NCBI GenBank assembly: GCA_030272585.1 | Contig: BSYQ01000001.1 | Coordinates: forward strand, 9,191,001-9,255,000 | Direction of reading: 5' to 3' | Length of the DNA: 64,000 nt | Origin: Bryopsis sp. KO-2023 | Taxonomy: Eukaryota; Chlorophyta; Ulvophyceae; Bryopsidales; Bryopsidaceae | Shown: positions 59,351 to 64,000 of the stretch, piece by piece | Position numbering within the stretch: position 1 is the stretch's first letter | How the letters are laid out: each line of letters begins with the position of its first letter | Made by a program: the position numbers and the translations under genes | Notes under the pieces: generated by a model | What the model was told of the DNA's origin: nothing | The model's database searches: none | Seen by the model: the letters and a program-made list of their open reading frames with translations, nothing else

Positions 59351-60771
59351 TGGTCACTTTATAAATTTTAGAAAACAAAAAATACCTTTTGTGTGTGTTT
59401 ATTTCCTTTTTTTGTTTCAGTGCTGGATGGCAGCGTGTGTGTGTGTAAGTGTTTTTTTTTTCCTTTTAGGTTTTTCTCTGGTTTTTGAACATAGTTGGTT
59501 TTGGGTAATGGTATGTACACGGTTTCGAGTTCACAATTAGAAAAAAAAATGGTGAGATACTCGAAAAAAAAAGTTGGATAGATTCATGGGGACCATGCAA
59601 AAAAAAAGGCACGGATTTTTATCCGAAATAATAATGTAGGTGGAAGTTTCCGAGGTTTGAACGACAAAAAAAAGGAAAAGAAAATAGCATCAAGTTCTGT
59701 TTAACTTTTGGGGCGCTTGAGGTCCGATCAAGCAAATTCTTGAGATGGTGCTGGTATGCCTTCTTTGTACATTACAAGCCACGAGAAATCGGCCTCAATC
59801 TGTGCTGGGATTTTGGGGGAGTGGGGGGTGGGGAAGGGAAATGATATCATTGAGAGAAAAAACAAGTCGAAAAAGTGGAAAATATCCAGAAACGAAAAGG
59901 GGTTATTTCTGGTTGATTTGCAGGGAGTGATAAATTTCTATACAGTTTTGATTGGGGGTAGGTTTTTGGGAGGTCACTTGTAAGCATCCCCCCCCAAAGT
60001 GCTGATTGTGTCCTTTACCACCATAACACCATCCCATCGTTTCGTGGAAAAGTTTTTGTACACTTGGGAGCAAGCTTAATTTTGACATGGGAAAATCTTG
60101 CTGAATATACAAGAGAATGAATGTGGTGGTGCGATCAAGGTACCAGCCCTTGTGCACTTAATATTTACACAGAACTTGTCAAAGGAAATAAAGAGTAGGA
60201 GTTCCTGATTTCCTCCCTGATGCTGTGAGAGGAAATGTCAAGATATCTGCCACAATCGCATGGAACACCCCCCAAAAAAATGATACTCATTCTTGAATGG
60301 CAATTTCCCCAGCAACAATGAAACCAGAGAGAAAAACCAAAGAAATATTGCTGCCATGACCTCGATGAGCAATCTCTTGTCTGACATGCACAACAAATAT
60401 GTACATACAACCACTCCCGCGCCACCGTGTGTGTGTGTGTGTTTTCCCTTGTTTTTCAAAAAACACTCACGAAGCCCCCCGAACCCCACTTCTCCCCGCC
60501 ATATTACAGCTGGCCATTAGCGACCAAACTCCGTAAGGAAAAATAAAGAGCGACCAAATCCCCACCTCACAAACAGCAGTCAATCCCTGCAAAGGCCTCT
60601 GTTGTTCAACTCCTGACCAACTCCGTATATTCAAATCGCACAACTTTTTTCAGCACGAAAATACCCAATCCTTTCATTATGTTTGGTTCTTTTTTTTTCC
60701 CCGTCGTTACCTGCTAAATTTAATTTTTGAAAAAAAAATCCTATTAACCACCCTCGCCCTACCCTAATCCT
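59351..60771. other. Intergenic, convergent 3' ends of SDR and the pyruvyl transferase
   Basis: No gene seen. A and T runs and a short GT repeat near 60427-60442. Confidence 0.55.
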
Positions 60772-62334
60772 TCAATTATAATAAAAATCGTCCCCGCTTG
60801 ATTTCAACAAATTTATGGCACCCTCCACAGCAGCTTCCATGCTTTCCATTCGCACGGAGTGCAGATTTTCCCCAGCACAATGCTTTGACTTGGAAAACGC
60901 AGTGTTCCTCACATTTTTCAATTTCCTCTCCTTGGTGTCGACATAGAACAACCGCTTTCCCATCAAAGTCGAAACGATGCTCCCGTGCAGCCGATTAGTA
61001 ATAACGACCTTTCCTTGAGAAAGGACGTTCATGGCTGCGGCTGTTCTAACTTCCGAAAAAACCGTAATGGCCCCGCTGGAAATTTCACGAGGGTGTTGAT
61101 CCGCTTTGTACCACCAGTCTTGAACCTTGTAAGTGACATTTGCCTCTTTGAATTTGCTGTCCAGCCAACTCCACATGCTCTTATCCTTTTCTTGGGCTTC
61201 CTTATCTTGCCGAAACTGAATCAAAACATCAAACTCCGGCTTTTGAGGCGGCAGCAGCGGTCCCAACACCAGGGCAATATCTGGGGTGAGTTTCACAGGG
61301 ATGTGGGGGTAGTGCTTCTTGGCAAATTCGAAACTCTTGAAGCTTCTGACGAACATCGTAGTCACGTCTCCGCTTACTCCCTTCATAATTTCGTCGTCTT
61401 TTGCCAAATGCGCCGAATCCGGGGTGTAGTGGATGCTCTGGGGAAGCTGCAGTATGCCAAACCCCATGGTTTTGGCGTCGTCGCTCAGCTGTTTCAGCAG
61501 CTTCAACCTGGAGGATTGCACGAAGCGGTACAAGTCCCCCCAATTGCCCCCCGCATGGAACATCACCAGCCCCTTGTCTTGCACCACGTTTATGATCTCT
61601 TGGTAGTCGCATTTCGGAAAAGAATTGTCAATGTGCTCCGTCCAGCTGGGTTGGGAATGCGAGCAGACTAAGCCTGGGCTGATGCCCATCCCTGCCAGCA
61701 AACTCACAGCCCCTCTCCACAGAATATTATCCCCCAGATTGCTGTGCATAGCCACATCGATGAGGGCCACCCCCCCCGTGTATTTTTCCAATATCGGCCT
61801 GTAGTCGTCCCTGACCCTCTCTTGCACCGCCCGCAAGCATTGCATGCGGTGGAGTTCCTGGTAGCCAAACTCCAACTCAGCTCTGCTAGCATTGGCTATG
61901 ATCGAATCGACTGGAACGGCCTTGACCTCCGGATTCTTCAACCTCCCAGACCTCCCAATCGACCCTTCCACAGCAGCAATTTTTTCGCCACTTTTCTGCC
62001 CTTGGGTTTCCGCTCGATTGTTTTTTTCACCACTTTCCTGGCCGAGAGCATCCGTTCGATTGGTTTTCAACGAGGGAACTTCTTGGGTCGACTGAAGTGC
62101 CATGCGGTTTTCGGAAGATCGATTCTTGGCATCCCCCACCCCTGCGGCCTCTGCCCCATGCATGTGAAAAGTTGTTGAATTGAATTTGAAGTGCCGACTT
62201 CTTCCCAATGCCATTGAAACGGTCAGCAGCACCGTGATGCTCACCACCAACACCCATACTACGAATCTCTGGGGACCCTCAGTGTGCGAAATTCTTCGCC
62301 TGGGTTCAGAGGTAGAGGGTCCCCCAACAGCCAT
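60772..62334 (-). CDS. Polysaccharide pyruvyl transferase family protein, type II membrane protein, intronless
   Basis: One uninterrupted frame of 520 residues from ATG 62334 to TGA. A short cytosolic tail is followed by one membrane segment (residues about 24-44, VVWVLVVSITVLLTVSMAL), a low-complexity stem rich in Ser, Glu and Gln, then the enzyme domain. The domain shows ALIDVAMHSNLGDNILWRG, VMFHAGGNWGDLYR and, near the end, VVITNRLHGSIVSTLMGKR. The last is the conserved RLHG block of pyruvyl transferases such as yeast Pvg1 and bacterial ExoV/CsaB. These add pyruvate ketals to sugars using phosphoenolpyruvate. The topology suggests the Golgi lumen. It is the only full-length host gene here without introns, which may mean late gain by transfer or retroposition. 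Confidence 0.88.
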   Translation of the reverse strand: MAVGGPSTSEPRRRISHTEGPQRFVVWVLVVSITVLLTVSMALGRSRHFKFNSTTFHMHGAEAAGVGDAKNRSSENRMALQSTQEVPSLKTNRTDALGQESGEKNNRAETQGQKSGEKIAAVEGSIGRSGRLKNPEVKAVPVDSIIANASRAELEFGYQELHRMQCLRAVQERVRDDYRPILEKYTGGVALIDVAMHSNLGDNILWRGAVSLLAGMGISPGLVCSHSQPSWTEHIDNSFPKCDYQEIINVVQDKGLVMFHAGGNWGDLYRFVQSSRLKLLKQLSDDAKTMGFGILQLPQSIHYTPDSAHLAKDDEIMKGVSGDVTTMFVRSFKSFEFAKKHYPHIPVKLTPDIALVLGPLLPPQKPEFDVLIQFRQDKEAQEKDKSMWSWLDSKFKEANVTYKVQDWWYKADQHPREISSGAITVFSEVRTAAAMNVLSQGKVVITNRLHGSIVSTLMGKRLFYVDTKERKLKNVRNTAFSKSKHCAGENLHSVRMESMEAAVEGAINLLKSSGDDFYYN

Positions 62335-63505
62335 TTTTTTATTCTTGGGGACTCTTCGAAAACAAAGTCGAGTCTGGGCTAGTATTTTTCTCCGAATGTT
62401 TTTCTGTCAGCGAGGGCGGTGTGGAGCCGAGGAAGGCTTAAAAAGGAAACGCAATCACACGGGGCTGGTATGGACCTTTTCTTTTCTCGCCTCAAGGATG
62501 GGGATGGACCCGTTAAGACAGATGTCGGGTCGACACGGTGAGGCCAAGCAGCGCGCGCACCACCTGAAACCAGAAAATTCGCTCACTGAATAAAAATGAT
62601 GCACACAGGCCCATAATATGTCACGAGGAGATGCCCAAACGGACAAGCCGATAGGAAGCACCAGTGCGGAACGACAGCAGGAGTCCAGTTTCTAGACAAA
62701 ACAGTGCAGGCGGTCCCGTACCTTGATTGCCTTCGCAGCCTCGATATCGCGCACCCCTCTTTTTCCCAAAAAAAATACAGAACCCTGCAACAAGGAAAAA
62801 GTCGTCTCACAAGGAGTTTGCCCAATCCCGTTTCAATTTGTAACACCTCGATGTCACTTCCCCGCGCTTCTCCACCTTTCGTAAATTTTTGCGAAAGCGA
62901 TTTTCAATTTTTTGGATCGAAAAAAATTGCACCAAAGGGTGTTACATCGTTATCCGTGATTCGTTACACCATCACGGTAGCATTACACATGACTTGATTT
63001 GAGAAACAATAGTGCAAGACTTCAAATCTGAGACTTTCCTTTGTCAGGTGAGACCAAACATTGCCGAGGAGGCGCTTACGTAATCCATGACTGTGGAAAA
63101 AAATTTGGACGCGGGGGCCCCAGAGTTCCAAACGCGGGTTGAGGGCGGGCTTCCCCTTCTCCATTTCACGGGTTATGTGTTGGTGGAATCTATTAATAGC
63201 AAGACTCACAGTTTGTCTGGTGGTCGTTGTGGGAATCAGCAGACTTCGCCAGCACCCCAAAACCTGGCACGCGATATTTTCCTTTTGAAACAAAAAAGAC
63301 AGTTGAAGCAGCAGCCGCTGGAAATTTTTTATTGGGGAGTACAGGAGAGAACGGGACACCCCACGAAGCTTCGGTGGGCAGGTGGACCTCGTTTTGCGAT
63401 TTCCCCACGAGTTTTCTTTTTGACTGACGATCGACCAGTCATTCGTGGGGGTAGCGCTTGAAGGAACGCTTTCCGAAAGCGCACGTTTCGCCGAAACTTG
63501 TCGAA
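62335..63505. other. Divergent intergenic region, pyruvyl transferase (-) and ArfGAP (+)
   Basis: Holds both promoters. A 284-codon minus-strand frame at 62964-63818 overlaps the ArfGAP exons and has no recognisable family, so it was not called. Confidence 0.5.
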
Positions 63506-64000
63506 ATGGCTGCGAAACTCCAGGCCAAAAATGAGAAGCAGCTGAAGGAGCTAGCGAGGGCTCCAGGAAATAAGAAATGCGCGATTTGCACTTGTATGGT
63601 AAGCGTCGTGCCAACGAAGTTTCGTGAATCCTTTCGCTCCCCATTGTGGTCGCTTTGACCCGTGGCTGTTGTTGCGCATCGCCCAGGGGACTCAATACAC
63701 TTGCCAACCGCCGAGTATCTTCGTGTGCGAGACGTGTGGAGGTGGTATGTAAGTATAAAGGAAAGGGTTGTGGGCATTTGATTCCGGGACAAACAGCACT
63801 TTCTTTTTCCAGTTCCAATTTCTCAGAGCGCCACGACGTCTTTGTCGTAGCCTTGAGTTACGGCACTGATGTCTCGCTGCGTTGGTTGAAAAAACTTTGA
63901 ACGCCCCTTTTGTCGATAGCGACCAGTTTCGTCAGAGTCCATGGGTGTCAAATCTTGTCGAGGGGCCTTGAGATGAGATCCACGGTTATTGTTTTCGACT
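63506..64000 (+). CDS. ArfGAP-domain protein, 5' part (continues past the window)
   Basis: Exon 1 is 63506-63598 (ATG). Exon 2 is 63687-63748, ending at a strong donor (GTAAGT). The protein starts MAAKLQAKNEKQLKELARAP, then NKKCAIC and, after the splice, FVCETCGG. The spacing is C-x2-C-x16-C-x2-C, the zinc finger of Arf GTPase-activating proteins. The wording (NEKQLKEL, GTQYTC) is closest in my memory to the AGFG/plant AGD14 subgroup. Such proteins stimulate GTP hydrolysis on Arf in vesicle coat turnover. The arginine-finger part must lie in exons beyond base 64000; I found no convincing third exon inside the window. Confidence 0.75.

Noticed and set aside
62964-63818. 284-codon minus-strand open frame
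   Set aside because: No family resemblance, no splice logic, and it lies antisense over the two ArfGAP exons. Treated as a chance frame.

Overview
The window is nuclear DNA of a eukaryote, almost certainly a unicellular, probably algal, lineage. Nearly every host gene is cut by GT-AG introns of roughly 70-1000 bases with T-rich acceptors. TAA, TAG and TGA all serve as stops, so the code is standard. Intergenic DNA and introns are rich in A/T and G/C homopolymer runs. A Rubisco-LSMT-class SET methyltransferase, a SYP5-type SNARE and a plant DWF5-like sterol reductase point to a photosynthetic or plant-related protist. I cannot name the species. Gene models were built by hand from splice sites, reading phase and protein-family motifs.

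Left arm (1-23.7 kb), in order: 3' part of an LSMT-like SET gene (+); ribosomal protein eS26/RPS26 (-); a Qc-SNARE of the SYP5/syntaxin-8 type (+); a Stowaway-like MITE; an unrecognised 197-residue protein (+); V-ATPase subunit D (+); mitochondrial ATP synthase delta (-); mitochondrial ribosomal protein uL15m (+); a VAP/MSP-domain ER tether (-); a CAX-type Ca2+/H+ antiporter (+).

Middle (24.7-46.3 kb): a nest of mobile elements. A compact Ty3/Gypsy-type LTR element (element A, - strand, 150-base LTRs, ATAT target duplication) has been entered by three later elements. These are a 466-base hAT-type MITE carrying a tRNA-like sequence, and two nearly identical 8.2-kb chromovirus copies (B1 on +, B2 on -) facing opposite ways 739 bases apart. 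The B copies carry three small frames before gag and a coiled-coil/Cys-rich frame after pol.

Right arm (46.3-64 kb): a 10-exon 7-dehydrocholesterol reductase (-), head to head with TMEM147 (+); a stretch with only weak open frames; organellar phenylalanyl-tRNA synthetase (-) with a C-rich fold-back repeat in an intron; a short-chain dehydrogenase (+); an intronless polysaccharide pyruvyl transferase (-); and the 5' end of an ArfGAP gene (+).

Host genes mostly alternate in strand, so many share short divergent promoters: RPS26/SNARE, ATP synthase delta/uL15m, VAP/CAX and DHCR7/TMEM147. Two of these pairs join functionally linked products: two mitochondrial proteins, and a sterol reductase with a membrane protein reported to act with it. 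Vacuolar and ER membrane functions (SNARE, V-ATPase, CAX, VAP, DHCR7, TMEM147) recur.
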